This document shows, piece by piece, positions 1-6,952 of a stretch of 15,213 bases of DNA. The DNA is from Planctomycetota bacterium (GTDB lineage Bacteria > Planctomycetota > PUPC01 > DSUN01). Under the pieces are notes generated by a model. That model did no database searches. It was given only the letters and a program-made list of their open reading frames with translations, and was not told where the DNA came from. The stretch covers positions 1-15,213 of the forward strand of contig VGYW01000194.1 of assembly GCA_016872875.1 (NCBI GenBank), written 5' to 3'. Position 1 is the first letter of the stretch, and each line of letters begins with the position of its first letter. The position numbers were made by a program, and so were the translations under genes.

Positions 1-205
1 CGGCGTAAGTCCTTGCCATGCCTATGCTGAGGGAGGTAGAAGGGTTCCTCGGCTTGGCGCCCCCCTTGTGGGCACCCACAAGAAAGCCCGGAGAGCCACA
101 TTTTTGCCCACGTTCGGGAGGGGGCTAGGCCACACGGACGCACACGGACTGACACGGACGAGGCCGGCCCAGTCCGTGTTTGTCCCTGTCTGTCCGTGTT
201 CTTGC
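1..205. other. Gene-free left edge with repeats
   Basis: No convincing coding region. It holds a perfect 8-bp stem with a 2-nt loop at 65-82 (CTTGTGGG/CCCACAAG) and the CACGGAC phased repeat array described separately. It lies downstream of the portal gene on the minus strand. The next phage gene, normally head morphogenesis, would lie off the left edge. Confidence 0.6.
131..198. repeat. CACGGAC inverted decamer array, copy 1
   Basis: The heptamer CACGGAC occurs at 133, 143 and 153, and its complement GTCCGTG (one copy GTCCCTG) at 172, 182 and 192. Spacing is exactly 10 bp within each arm. A second cluster with the same spacing sits at 1755-1807, so the two clusters bracket the portal gene. 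Confidence 0.85.
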
Positions 206-1726
206 CTATTCGCGCGGATTCGCGCGATTCGCGGTCTCCTCTTCTTCCCCCTCGATCTCGGCGATGAGCCCTTCAAGCTCTTCCTCGCTGAGCTCGGGAT
301 GCTCGGCGGCGAGGAGCATGCGGTGGGTGAGGAGGCCGGCCTCGCGCTTGGCACGCAGCAACTCGAAGCGGGCGGCATCGTCCACGGGCAGAAAGGTGCG
401 CGGGAACTCGATGTCCACGCGGCCCAGCCGGTCGCGGACCTCGTCGAGGCCAATGGGACCCGAGCGGTGGGTGGCGTCCACGAGCAGCGCTTTCTCGATG
501 AGGTCCCGCTCGGACTCGAGGTCGAAGGTGATGAGTTCCTCGACGAGGTCCACGAGGGGCATGAACTGAATCTGTCGGCTTGCCGCGCTCTCGGCGTGGC
601 TCTGCTGGGGCTGGACGACCGCGACGGGCACGCTGCCGGTCTCGTACATCATCCCGATCATCCGCTCGATGACGGCCAGCACCTCGCCAATCTTCGGGTT
701 CGGGTCGGCGAAGTACACGTGGCCCTCCGAATCAATGTTCAGGAACCCCGCCTCGCCGATGGCGAGCTTGGGCCGCCCGTCAGCATCGGTCGGCAGGCCC
801 TGCATCCCGCCCTGGATGACGAGGAGGCTGAAGGCCTGGAAGCGCAGGATTTCGAGCACGTTGTTCAGGCTCTCGTTGAGCGCGTGGTTCAGCTCGGCGA
901 TGCCGCGGAGCATCGAGTGGCCGAACACGTCGCCCACGAGCCGCCGCCCGTTGAACACCACGAACGGCAGCGCCCCGTAGCCCATCGGCTCGTTCACCCG
1001 CACGCCATCCTCGTAGAACGCGATGTCCTCGGGCGTGTAGATTTCCACCCGCCCGGGTGTGGCACTGCTGGCTTGTCCAGCAGTGTCTTGCCCGGAGAGG
1101 ACACGGCTGGGCGAGCCAGCCGTGCCACGATCAATGATCGCGGCGTCGAGGCGCTCGTGGCCGTCGAGCACGATGGGGAAGAAGTGCTCGGGGAGCACGT
1201 GCTTCAGCCGCAGCCTGCCCAATTCTCCCTCTCCCTCGGGGAGAGGGCCGGGGTGAGGGTGCTGCGCCGCGGCGCCAGCCCCGGTCTCAGGCACCCTCAC
1301 CCTACCCTCTCCCCAAGGGAGAGGGGAAGTAGGGGGCGCCCAATAGACCTGGACGATGGCGCAGCCGTCAATGGCCCGCTGCCGCGCGGTCTTGAGCTGG
1401 AAGGTGTGAAGGGCGTTGGCCCGCGCGATGGCGTCGAGGCGGGCCTGAAGCTCCGCGTCGCCGACCGTGCGGCGCACCCGCCCGCCGTATTCGGCCTGGA
1501 CGGGCTTGTTGACGATGGGCGCGCAGTAGTTGGCCCCGACCAGGCGGCCGAGGCGTTCGAGCCAATGCTCGTCGCTCTCGCGGCTGTTCTTCTTGATGTA
1601 GCGGAGCGGGCGGTCACCGCCGATGTAGAAGTCGCGGTACAGCTCGTAGGGCTCGTGGTGCAGTGCCCGCGCCTCGCGCTTCCAGGCCGCAAGGTCGTTC
1701 CAGATGCTCTCGGTCGTGAGGTTCAA
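206..1726 (-). CDS. Phage portal protein (SPP1 gp6-like), with repeat-encoded insertions
   Basis: Probable portal protein, the dodecameric ring through which phage DNA is packaged and ejected. About 506 aa. The N-terminus (RDFYIGGDRPLRYIKK), the central part (LNHALNESLNNVLEILRFQA) and the acidic C-terminus fit SPP1/HK97-type portals, and a terminase large subunit lies upstream on the same strand. The start is a TTG at 1726, chosen because AAGGAG (1735-1740) lies 8 nt before it. Two repeats lie in frame: a long palindrome at 1224-1328 (about residues 133-168, Pro/Gly/Glu rich) and another at 1056-1130 (about residues 200-224). Neither looks like portal sequence. The last residues (ANRANPRE) also come from a repeat-like GCGAAT tract, so the original C-terminus may have been altered. 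The long plus-strand reading frame over this gene is an antisense shadow. Family identity rests on recognition by eye. Confidence 0.72.
   Translation of the reverse strand: MNLTTESIWNDLAAWKREARALHHEPYELYRDFYIGGDRPLRYIKKNSRESDEHWLERLGRLVGANYCAPIVNKPVQAEYGGRVRRTVGDAELQARLDAIARANALHTFQLKTARQRAIDGCAIVQVYWAPPTSPLPWGEGRVRVPETGAGAAAQHPHPGPLPEGEGELGRLRLKHVLPEHFFPIVLDGHERLDAAIIDRGTAGSPSRVLSGQDTAGQASSATPGRVEIYTPEDIAFYEDGVRVNEPMGYGALPFVVFNGRRLVGDVFGHSMLRGIAELNHALNESLNNVLEILRFQAFSLLVIQGGMQGLPTDADGRPKLAIGEAGFLNIDSEGHVYFADPNPKIGEVLAVIERMIGMMYETGSVPVAVVQPQQSHAESAASRQIQFMPLVDLVEELITFDLESERDLIEKALLVDATHRSGPIGLDEVRDRLGRVDIEFPRTFLPVDDAARFELLRAKREAGLLTHRMLLAAEHPELSEEELEGLIAEIEGEEEETANRANPRE
1056..1130. repeat. 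Palindromic repeat family B, copy inside portal gene
   Basis: Contains GGCTGG...CCAGCC-type arms ending in GCCGTGCCAC, with an inner CTGCTGG/CCAGCAG hairpin. A shorter copy with arms CACGGCTGG/CCAGCCGTG lies at 12422-12444 inside the cytochrome gene. It is translated in frame within the portal protein (residues about 200-224). Confidence 0.75.
1224..1328. repeat. Palindromic repeat family D, copy inside portal gene
   Basis: Arms read CTCTCCCTCGGGGAGAGGG and GGGTGAGGGTGC, mirrored by GCACCCTCACCC and CTCTCCCCAAGGGAGAGG. The same element occurs at 8505-8621 inside the methyltransferase gene. In the portal gene it keeps the reading frame open and adds about 35 residues. Confidence 0.88.
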
Positions 1727-1752
1727 GGGAAAAGCTCCTTTCTCTCAATGGG

Positions 1753-1810
1753 CCGTCCGTGTGCGTCCGTGTCGCCTTCGCACGGACTGACACGGACAGA
1801 CACGGACGCG
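1753..1810. repeat. CACGGAC inverted decamer array, copy 2
   Basis: GTCCGTG occurs at 1755 and 1765, and CACGGAC at 1781, 1791 and 1801, all in 10-bp steps. It lies just upstream of the portal RBS, in the divergent region between portal and Fic genes. Confidence 0.85.
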
Positions 1811-1855
1811 GGCAGAGGTGCGGGCGGGCGCGATTAGTGCCGAAAAGCGCCCCCA

Positions 1856-1900
1856 TGATCCCGCAGGATCCCACTTAATCCCAAAAGATCCCTTGAAATC
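1856..1900. repeat. 10-bp phased ATCCC array
   Basis: ATCCC begins at 1858, 1868, 1878 and 1888, with a degenerate fifth unit (ATCAG) at 1898. The period is exactly 10 bp, so all units face one side of the helix. The array runs into the proposed -35 of the Fic promoter. It may be a cluster of protein-binding sites or simply a short repeat. Confidence 0.7.
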
Positions 1901-1921
1901 AGCATTGACCCCTGATAGACT
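1893..1921 (+). promoter_or_regulatory. Candidate promoter of the Fic gene
   Basis: TTGAAA (1893-1898), a 17-bp spacer and TAGACT (1916-1921), about 56 bp before the Fic start codon. The match is moderate: 5/6 at -35 and 4/6 at -10. The -35 box overlaps the last units of the phased ATCCC array. Confidence 0.5.
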
Positions 1922-1977
1922 CCTCGTTGTGCTGACGCATCGGAATAGCGGTCGCCAGCGTTTCTGGGAGAACCACG

Positions 1978-3120
1978 ATGGCCGATTCCACCCGAGCCGG
2001 GCGGTACATCTCGCAACCTCAAGGGTACAGGGCATTTGTGCCGAACCCGCTGCCGCCGGCCCCGCCGGTGGCGATGGACACACCCTTCGTGCGCCTACTT
2101 TCCCAGGCTGATTGCGCCCTGGGCCGCCTCGACGGAGCAGGCGCCATCCTGCCCAACCCGGACTTCTTCGTGAGCATGTACGTCCGCCAGGAGGCCGTCC
2201 TCAGCTCCCAGATCGAGGGGACGCAGAGCACGCTCGAGGACGTGCTGGCCTACGAAGCGGGCGCCCAAGGCGCCGACAGCCCACGTGACCTGGCCGAGGT
2301 GGTGAACTACGTGCAGGCGATGAACCACGGGCTGGCGCGCCTCGCCGAGCTTCCCCTCAGCCTGCGCCTCATCCGCGAAATCCACGGCCGCCTCCTCGAA
2401 GGCGTCCGCGGCAGCGACCGCACGCCCGGTGAGTTCCGCCGCTCCCAGAACTGGATCGGCCCAGCAGGCTGCACCCTGAGCAACGCCGCCTACGTGCCGC
2501 CAGCCGTCCACGACATGCTCCCGGCCCTCGACAGCCTGGAGAAGTTCCTCCACGACGAGTCGCTCCCCATTCTTGTCCAGGCTGGCCTGGCGCACGCCCA
2601 GTTCGAGACCATACACCCCTTTCTCGACGGCAACGGCCGCGTGGGGCGGCTCCTCATCGCGTTTCTCCTCTGCTGGCGGGGCGTCCTCCACCGCCCGCTG
2701 CTTTACTTGAGCCTTTACCTCAAGGCCCATCGGCAGGAGTACTACGACCGCCTCAACGCCATCCGCGTGGACGGCGACTGGGAGGGCTGGCTGCGCTTCT
2801 TTTTGGCCGGCGTGGCCGAGGTGGCCGACGGGGCGACCCGCACGGCGCGGGCGATCCTCGACCTCCGCGAGGAGCATCGGCAGCTTGTTGCCGCCAAGGC
2901 CCGCAGAGCCAATCTTGCTCAGGAGCTCCTGGACATGCTGTTCAGGAACCCCATCGTCACGCCGCACGCCGTCAAGCAAGGGCTCGGTTGCGCGTTCGAC
3001 ACCGCCAACCGGCTCGTCAACGACTTCGTCGCCTGGGGCCTCCTCCGCGAGACCACGGGCAAGCAGCGCAACCGCCGCTTCCGTTATGGCCCCTTCCTCG
3101 CCCTCTTCCCCTCCGCGTGA
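1978..3120 (+). CDS. Fic family protein (predicted AMP transferase, class II)
   Basis: 380 aa with the usual Fic_N-Fic-winged-helix layout. The Fic motif HPFLDGNGRVGR is at residues 213-224, with catalytic His213. The inhibitory helix motif S-x-x-x-E-G is at 76-81 (SSQIEG), in the N-terminal half, which makes this a class II Fic whose own helix restrains activity. The C-terminal region after about residue 310 looks like a winged helix. Enzymes of this type transfer AMP from ATP to hydroxyl groups of target proteins; the target here is unknown. GGGAG (1966-1970) lies 7 nt before the ATG. The gene is on the strand opposite to the flanking terminase and portal genes and has no partner antitoxin gene, as expected when inhibition is built in. 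It looks intact and carries no repeat insertion. It may be phage cargo or a late insertion. Confidence 0.93.
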   Translation: MADSTRAGRYISQPQGYRAFVPNPLPPAPPVAMDTPFVRLLSQADCALGRLDGAGAILPNPDFFVSMYVRQEAVLSSQIEGTQSTLEDVLAYEAGAQGADSPRDLAEVVNYVQAMNHGLARLAELPLSLRLIREIHGRLLEGVRGSDRTPGEFRRSQNWIGPAGCTLSNAAYVPPAVHDMLPALDSLEKFLHDESLPILVQAGLAHAQFETIHPFLDGNGRVGRLLIAFLLCWRGVLHRPLLYLSLYLKAHRQEYYDRLNAIRVDGDWEGWLRFFLAGVAEVADGATRTARAILDLREEHRQLVAAKARRANLAQELLDMLFRNPIVTPHAVKQGLGCAFDTANRLVNDFVAWGLLRETTGKQRNRRFRYGPFLALFPSA

Positions 3121-3222
3121 GCCAACGGCCCTCGGCGTGGCGACACGCGGCTCGCGTGTCGTCCCCGGGGCGTAGCGGCAAGCGTCCCGCTCGCCGACCG
3201 CAACCGGGACGGTTGCGGCTAC
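3121..3222. repeat. Two hairpins between convergent Fic and terminase genes
   Basis: A 9-bp stem with a 3-nt loop (CGACACGCG/CGCGTGTCG, 3141-3161) and an 8-bp stem (CCGCAACC/GGTTGCGG, 3198-3218) fill the gap between the stop codons of the two convergent genes. Neither has a T-tract, so a role as a bidirectional terminator is possible but unproven. Confidence 0.55.
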
Positions 3223-4605
3223 TCACCACTGCCCCACGCACACCCCCGCTCGGCCCGCGGGCATGAGGCGCGCGACCAGGTAGCCCAGCGCATCGCTGAT
3301 GTGGCCCCGCTCGGGGTTGCTCGTGTCGGGCATCCCCGTGTGCGGCTGATACACCATCTCCTCGAGGTCGGTGAGGAGCCTGGTGCAGCGTGGGTGGATG
3401 CGCAGCTTCACGCGGCCCAGGGCGTCGCAGAGGGCCGCGTTCACCGCATTGTAGCGGTCGCGGCGCGGCGGGTTCGCCGCCGGCACGCAGATGCGCGCCT
3501 GCGGGAAGCACTGGCGGATGATCGCGTAGTCGCTCTTCCCTGACGTCGAGCGGTTCCCCCCCGCTGCATCGCCATAGACGAAGACAGCCGCGAGCTTCGA
3601 GCCACGAGCTTCGAGCTTCAGGGGGAAATGGCTCGCCGCTCGTGGCTCGCGGCTCGAAGCTCTCTCCAGCCACTGCCCGAACGCCTCGCACATGGCCATC
3701 GTGCCCGAATCCGTGAGCCAGAGCTCATCCACCACCCGCAGGCCCGTTCGGAGTCCCGCGTTTACGCGGTCTTCCGAAGAGCCGCCTGAAGGCGGGACTC
3801 CAAACGGGTCCCACTGGGCGATGACGGCGGTCATGGGGCTCACGTTGAAGTCGAGCGCCCAGTAGACCGGCTCGCCGGGCACGAAGTCGGCCGCGTCGCT
3901 CACGTGGATGAAGCGGTCGAAGGCGTGGTAGATGCGGCCCGCCGTGGTGTTGAGGAAGCGGCCATCCAGCTCCTGCGCTGCCAGGAGCGGGTCGTAGCTG
4001 CCCAGGAGCGCCTGCACATAGTCGCCCGGCAGGTGCTTGTTGTCGCGCGTCCGGCCGAAGAAGGCCTTGTAGCGGCACCCCTCCGCGTCCGCGGGGTTGG
4101 ACGGGCGGCGGATGAACTCGTCGTAAATCCAGTTGAACCCGTTGGGCGAGGTCGTCACGCGCCCCTCGCGCGCGTCCACATTTTGCCCCCGGAGGCGGCC
4201 TTGGACGACGCGCCAGGCCTCCAAACGCGTGTCCCGAAGCTCGTCCAGGTAGAACCAGCCCAGCTCGATGCCCCGCAGCGAATCGTAGTTCTCCATCGAG
4301 CGGCAGAGGATTTCCGCCCCGTTGGCCAGGCGGAAGCGCATGTCCGACACGTTGAACCTGTGCGGGATGTGGTACTCGGCGAGGAAGCGCTGAAACGTCC
4401 GCAGTGTCGCGTCCTGGAGCTGGTGATAGCTATTGGCCCCGATGAGGCCCAGGCAGCGGGGGTTCTTGAGCGCCTTCAGCAGCGCCCAGAAGCACCCCGC
4501 GTGGCTCTTCCCCGAGCCGATCCCCCCGAAAAGCCCAGCAAACTGGGCCCTCGACCTCAGGAACCAATACTGGGCTTCCAGGGCGTTGTAGTGCATGTCT
4601 CTCAT
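3223..4605 (-). CDS. terL: Phage terminase large subunit (ATPase/nuclease)
   Basis: Motor protein that cuts concatemeric phage DNA and pumps it into the prohead through the portal. About 460 aa from the ATG at 4605. Walker A is GGIGSGKS (residues 27-34), and Walker B is the stretch WFYLDE. The C-terminal nuclease acidic residues are in ALDFNVSP, VYGDAAGGN and HISDALGY, so every key motif is present. The start was placed at MRDMHYNAL because the open frame further upstream translates repeats (heptamer array and family A) and has no protein character; the RBS is weak. Two palindromic repeats lie in frame in the nuclease domain: 3743-3808 and 3589-3663. They give GVPPSGGSSEDRVNAGLR and EPRAASHFPLKLEARGSK type segments between the conserved motifs. 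The enzyme may still fold if these are surface loops. Confidence 0.9.
   Translation of the reverse strand: MRDMHYNALEAQYWFLRSRAQFAGLFGGIGSGKSHAGCFWALLKALKNPRCLGLIGANSYHQLQDATLRTFQRFLAEYHIPHRFNVSDMRFRLANGAEILCRSMENYDSLRGIELGWFYLDELRDTRLEAWRVVQGRLRGQNVDAREGRVTTSPNGFNWIYDEFIRRPSNPADAEGCRYKAFFGRTRDNKHLPGDYVQALLGSYDPLLAAQELDGRFLNTTAGRIYHAFDRFIHVSDAADFVPGEPVYWALDFNVSPMTAVIAQWDPFGVPPSGGSSEDRVNAGLRTGLRVVDELWLTDSGTMAMCEAFGQWLERASSREPRAASHFPLKLEARGSKLAAVFVYGDAAGGNRSTSGKSDYAIIRQCFPQARICVPAANPPRRDRYNAVNAALCDALGRVKLRIHPRCTRLLTDLEEMVYQPHTGMPDTSNPERGHISDALGYLVARLMPAGRAGVCVGQW
3589..3663. repeat. Palindromic repeat family G, copy inside terL
   Basis: Built from CGAGCTTCGAGCCACGAGC-like sequence and its complement GCTCGTGGCTCGCGGCTCG. 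The same unit recurs at 10322-10417 at the front of the cytochrome gene. In terL it is read through in frame, between the first and second nuclease aspartates. Confidence 0.8.
3743..3808. repeat. Palindromic repeat family A, copy 1 (inside terL)
   Basis: Arms CCCGTTCGGAGTCCCGCG and CGGGACTCCAAACGGG, each with an inner mini-palindrome (CCGCGTTTACGCGG, GCCGCCTGAAGGCG). It is 66 bp long, a multiple of three, and is translated in frame in the terminase just after the first nuclease aspartate. Other copies are at about 4654, 7533 and 13495. Confidence 0.85.
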
Positions 4606-4617
4606 GGCTTGGCACTC

Positions 4618-4642
4618 GGTATTGGGTATTGGGTGTTGGGGT
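4618..4642. repeat. Heptanucleotide tandem array GGTATTG
   Basis: Units at 4618, 4625 and 4632 (the last one GGTGTTG), a 7-bp period. It lies immediately upstream of the terL start codon. Confidence 0.75.
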
Positions 4643-4653
4643 ACACACGAGGA

Positions 4654-4724
4654 GAAGACTGCGTAAACGCAGCACTCCGAACGGGCCTTCTCCCGGTTCG
4701 GAGTCCTGGCTTCAGCCAGTCTTC
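4654..4724. repeat. Palindromic repeat family A, copy 2
   Basis: GAAGACTGCGTAAACGCAG followed by CACTCCGAAC, then the mirrored GGTTCGGAGTCCTGG and CTTCAGCCAGTCTTC. It is an intergenic copy between terL and the Ntn hydrolase gene. Confidence 0.88.
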
Positions 4725-4807
4725 GATGGCCTGTCGTGGAGATGTCGAAAGAGAAACGCCCCCGGGAACCGGGAGGCGTCAACCCGGCGATGCTATCGCC
4801 GGGGGAG

Positions 4808-5551
4808 CTACAGCCGAGGCGTGGGCACTTCAACTGTAGTAGGTTCTCTGCCCTCTGGCTTGAGAACCTGGCCAACAGCCTCCGCCTCAAGGGTCAGCCA
4901 TGTTTGGCAAGTAGAACTCAGCCCCTCCATCTCAGACAAGTCACACTTCGCGATGTTACCCTGCAGGTCCACGGTCCAGATGTGGATGGGTTTCGCAAGA
5001 CCCATGGCCGCGAGACTTATGGCATCGTCAACCACGCGGTAAGCAAAGAGCTTCCCCAGTTTCAGGTCCCTACGGGTGCGAAGATGCGGCCGGAAGATCG
5101 CTTGCGCAAGGGGCTTGCCGCTGCCAATTGCCGCGAAGTTGCCCATATCGTCGCCATAGGCGGTATCCCTGTTGTCCTTCTCTATCTCCACAATCCAGGG
5201 CTCCTTGTTGGTGACTCCGGCAAACAAGAGGACAGCGTCCGGCGGCTCATGGAACGGCTGGCGCGGAAACGGGACATGGAATTGCCTCGAGGCCGCCAAC
5301 TCGGGCGCCACAAGTTTCTTGAGTTCCTGTCTGATGCGCTTCAACGATGTCTTCGCCGCAAACTGCTTGAGGCTCTCCTCGATCTGCTGCAGTAGCCCAA
5401 CATCACCGGCTCCGCCGTACAGCACGGGCTGGTCCCCCAGCCTCTTGACCTTCTCGTAGAACTGCTTAGTCCCCCCGCCAACATCGGTGCTGGCGCTATC
5501 TGACGCCATTACTACGCCGTCGGTGCATGAAATCGCCACAACCAGCGTCAT
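4808..5551 (-). CDS. Proteasome/HslV-type Ntn-hydrolase family protein
   Basis: Predicted threonine protease of the 20S proteasome beta/HslV fold, 247 aa. It begins Met-Thr; after Met removal Thr would be residue 1, the nucleophile. In that numbering Asp17 (ASDS) and Lys33 (YEKVK) fall exactly where proteasome beta subunits have their catalytic Asp17 and Lys33. A Gly-rich GGAGD stretch follows, and IGSGK may match the Ser129 region. There is no propeptide. It starts 7 nt after the stop of the upstream winged-helix gene, so the two are almost certainly co-transcribed. No HslU or Mpa-type ATPase is nearby. The length exceeds HslV (about 175 aa) and is nearer to proteasome beta or Anbu size. The base composition looks less GC-rich than the surroundings, suggesting acquisition. 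Substrate and assembly are unknown. Confidence 0.78.
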   Translation of the reverse strand: MTLVVAISCTDGVVMASDSASTDVGGGTKQFYEKVKRLGDQPVLYGGAGDVGLLQQIEESLKQFAAKTSLKRIRQELKKLVAPELAASRQFHVPFPRQPFHEPPDAVLLFAGVTNKEPWIVEIEKDNRDTAYGDDMGNFAAIGSGKPLAQAIFRPHLRTRRDLKLGKLFAYRVVDDAISLAAMGLAKPIHIWTVDLQGNIAKCDLSEMEGLSSTCQTWLTLEAEAVGQVLKPEGREPTTVEVPTPRL

Positions 5552-5558
5552 GAAGGCA

Positions 5559-6011
5559 TTACCTGTTGAACACGCTATTCACTGCGAAATCTGGGTACTT
5601 CTGGTATATGACCCTGAGCAGCCGATCGAAAGACAACGATGTCACGAAGTCATGGATGCGCCTTAGGTACTCTCGCGCCTCCGCGCCCAGACTCACCCCA
5701 CGCAGGAACTCCCGGCCCTTATCTGACAAGCGGTAGGTCTTCCATGAGCGCCATGGCGTCTCAGAGGAAACCACATACCCGGCCGCCTCAAGCCGGTCCA
5801 GATCGCGGTAGACCTCGAAGGAACAGGGGCCGTAGTCGTAAGCCACAAACTCATACCTGTGCTCTGCCGGCACCCATAGCTCCGGCGCTTCCTTGGTGAA
5901 AACGAAGAGACCCTTCATGATGCGGACCGGGTCAAGCTCCGCCGCGTTGCCACTCCCCAAGAGCGCCAGCAACTGCTCTTGTCTCGGGCCGATGAACTGC
6001 TTGGCGTCCAT
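5559..6011 (-). CDS. Winged-helix/YwgA-like (possibly Panacea-type) protein
   Basis: About 150 aa. The start is placed at the ATG at 6011, since GGGAG lies 6 nt before it; a TTG two codons upstream is possible. The first half (RIMKGLFVFTKE, then YDYGPCSFEVYRDLDRL) resembles YwgA and the SocA/Panacea class, in which a K-x-L-F helix is followed by Y-G-P. The middle (YRLSDKGREFLRG) looks like the wing of a winged helix. Panacea domains act as antitoxins or chaperones in several toxin-antitoxin pairs, so a regulatory or neutralising role toward the adjacent Ntn hydrolase is possible; that is inference. It is the first gene of a two-gene operon with its own promoter at 6139-6167. Composition is less GC-rich than the neighbours, as for its partner. 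Confidence 0.6.
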   Translation of the reverse strand: MDAKQFIGPRQEQLLALLGSGNAAELDPVRIMKGLFVFTKEAPELWVPAEHRYEFVAYDYGPCSFEVYRDLDRLEAAGYVVSSETPWRSWKTYRLSDKGREFLRGVSLGAEAREYLRRIHDFVTSLSFDRLLRVIYQKYPDFAVNSVFNR

Positions 6012-6138
6012 ATTCAACTCCCTGTGCTAGAGTTGTCAAAGGCGCCGATGACCACCACGCGTCCTCCGGCGTAGCCAGGCAGACCCCTCTCGCGTTGGAC
6101 TGAGGACGCATCCGCCCGACATCCCCTCGTCGCTTGAG

Positions 6139-6167
6139 ATACTACCATGCAATCTGACGCTTGTCAA
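6139..6167 (-). promoter_or_regulatory. Sigma-70 promoter for the YwgA-like/Ntn hydrolase operon
   Basis: On the minus strand: TTGACA (6162-6167), a 17-bp spacer and TAGTAT (6139-6144). It lies about 130 bp before the start codon and just beyond the stop of the upstream small gene, which implies that the operon can be transcribed independently of the phage genes. Confidence 0.65.
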
Positions 6168-6201
6168 CCTCCACGATCGTGCCGCCTGGTTGCGCAGCGC
6201 A

Positions 6202-6549
6202 TCAGGCATCCAGCACCGGCCCGTCGAAGTGGATGTAAACGTGCAGCGCGTCCCCCGCCCCGATGTCCTCGAGCTCGCGCAGCTCGGTGCGAAGGGCGTC
6301 GAGGCGGACCTCTTGCTCGCGGACCTCCTTCCAGTAGCCCACGGCCGCCGAGGGCTGGAACTTCAGCGTCTCGTCGCGGCCGCGAAGCTCGTCCTCGCCC
6401 TCGAATCGCCGCTTCTCATCGGTCTGGCCCTTCTCCACGCGCTGGCCCTCGGCGATCATGTGCTCCACGCGCGCCGCCAGCTTGGCGATCTCCGCCCAAA
6501 GCTCCTCCTTGCGGCTCGGCAGCTTCACAACGCTCTCGGCTTGCTTCAT
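6202..6549 (-). CDS. Hypothetical coiled-coil protein
   Basis: About 115 aa, starting at an ATG with a GGAGAGGA-type RBS just upstream. The open frame continues upstream into a hairpin and the end of the previous gene, so the internal ATG is preferred. The sequence is highly charged with heptad-like Leu/Ala spacing (KEELWAEIAKLAARVEHMI, then REQEVRLDALRTELRELE), which predicts helices or a coiled coil, and ends with a short hydrophobic beta-like segment (ALHVYIHFDG). The family is not recognised. It follows two small genes on the same strand and probably belongs to the same phage transcription unit. Confidence 0.65.
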   Translation of the reverse strand: MKQAESVVKLPSRKEELWAEIAKLAARVEHMIAEGQRVEKGQTDEKRRFEGEDELRGRDETLKFQPSAAVGYWKEVREQEVRLDALRTELRELEDIGAGDALHVYIHFDGPVLDA

Positions 6550-6570
6550 TGTCGTCCTCTCCAGGGGATG

Positions 6571-6604
6571 AACCTCCCGCAGGCTGGGAACCTGCGGGAG
6601 GTTT
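6571..6604. repeat. Hairpin family C, intergenic copy
   Basis: AACCTCCCGCAGG and CCTGCGGGAGGTTT arms with a short loop. It lies in the 61-bp gap between two minus-strand small genes. The same hairpin occurs in frame in the cytochrome gene at 11215-11252. No T-tract follows on the minus strand, so it is not an obvious terminator. Confidence 0.8.
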
Positions 6605-6610
6605 GGCCTC

Positions 6611-6907
6611 TCAACACCACACGCGCCGCCACTTGCCGCTGTCAATCAGCGGCACCAGGTCGGATGCCTGCGAGACGCCGAAGAGGATGCTGCGCCCGTA
6701 GGTCTTGCGCAGCCAGGCGAAGGCTGCCCACGCGGCGCGCTCGAGGCAGTAGGAATCCGTCGGCTCGCCGTCGAGTTCCAGGAGCGCGACGGCCATCGCC
6801 TGCTCCAGGTCGTCAATGTCGTCCGCCGTGAACTTGCAGACCTTGCGCATGGCGTGGATGACGCGGCGGCATTCGCCGTGCAGCCGGGTGAATCGTGCGG
6901 CGTCCAT
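6611..6907 (-). CDS. Small hypothetical protein, possibly sigma-region-2-like
   Basis: About 98 aa from the ATG at 6907, 8 nt after AGGAG; a GTG three codons upstream is possible but sits directly on the RBS. Sequence: MDAARFTRLHGECRRVIHA, then ADDIDDLEQAMAVALLE, then an Ala/Trp-rich helix (AAWAAFAWLRKTYG). The D-D-I-D-D-L-x-Q helix resembles the D-D-L-x-Q-E motif of sigma-70 region 2, and a region-4-like protein is encoded just upstream. The similarity is short and the function unproven. Confidence 0.6.
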   Translation of the reverse strand: MDAARFTRLHGECRRVIHAMRKVCKFTADDIDDLEQAMAVALLELDGEPTDSYCLERAAWAAFAWLRKTYGRSILFGVSQASDLVPLIDSGKWRRVWC

Positions 6908-6952
6908 TGCTCTCACTCCTCTCCGCCCTTACAAAGGCTTTGCCCTCGGAAT

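Larger units (their letters stand above)
4606..4807. other. Gap between terL and the Ntn hydrolase gene, repeats only
   Basis: No gene is seen. It holds a heptamer array and a copy of repeat family A, listed separately. The minus-strand frame of terL stays open through this gap but translates only repeats, so it is not treated as coding. Confidence 0.6.

Noticed and set aside
68..1837. 589-aa plus-strand open frame over the portal gene
   Set aside because: It is antisense to a gene with recognisable portal sequence and a strong RBS, and its translation is low-complexity. High GC gives long antisense frames.
4606..4890. N-terminal extension of terminase
   Set aside because: The extra residues come from repeat A, the heptamer array and the tail region of the next gene, and lie upstream of a normal TerL start just before the ATPase domain.
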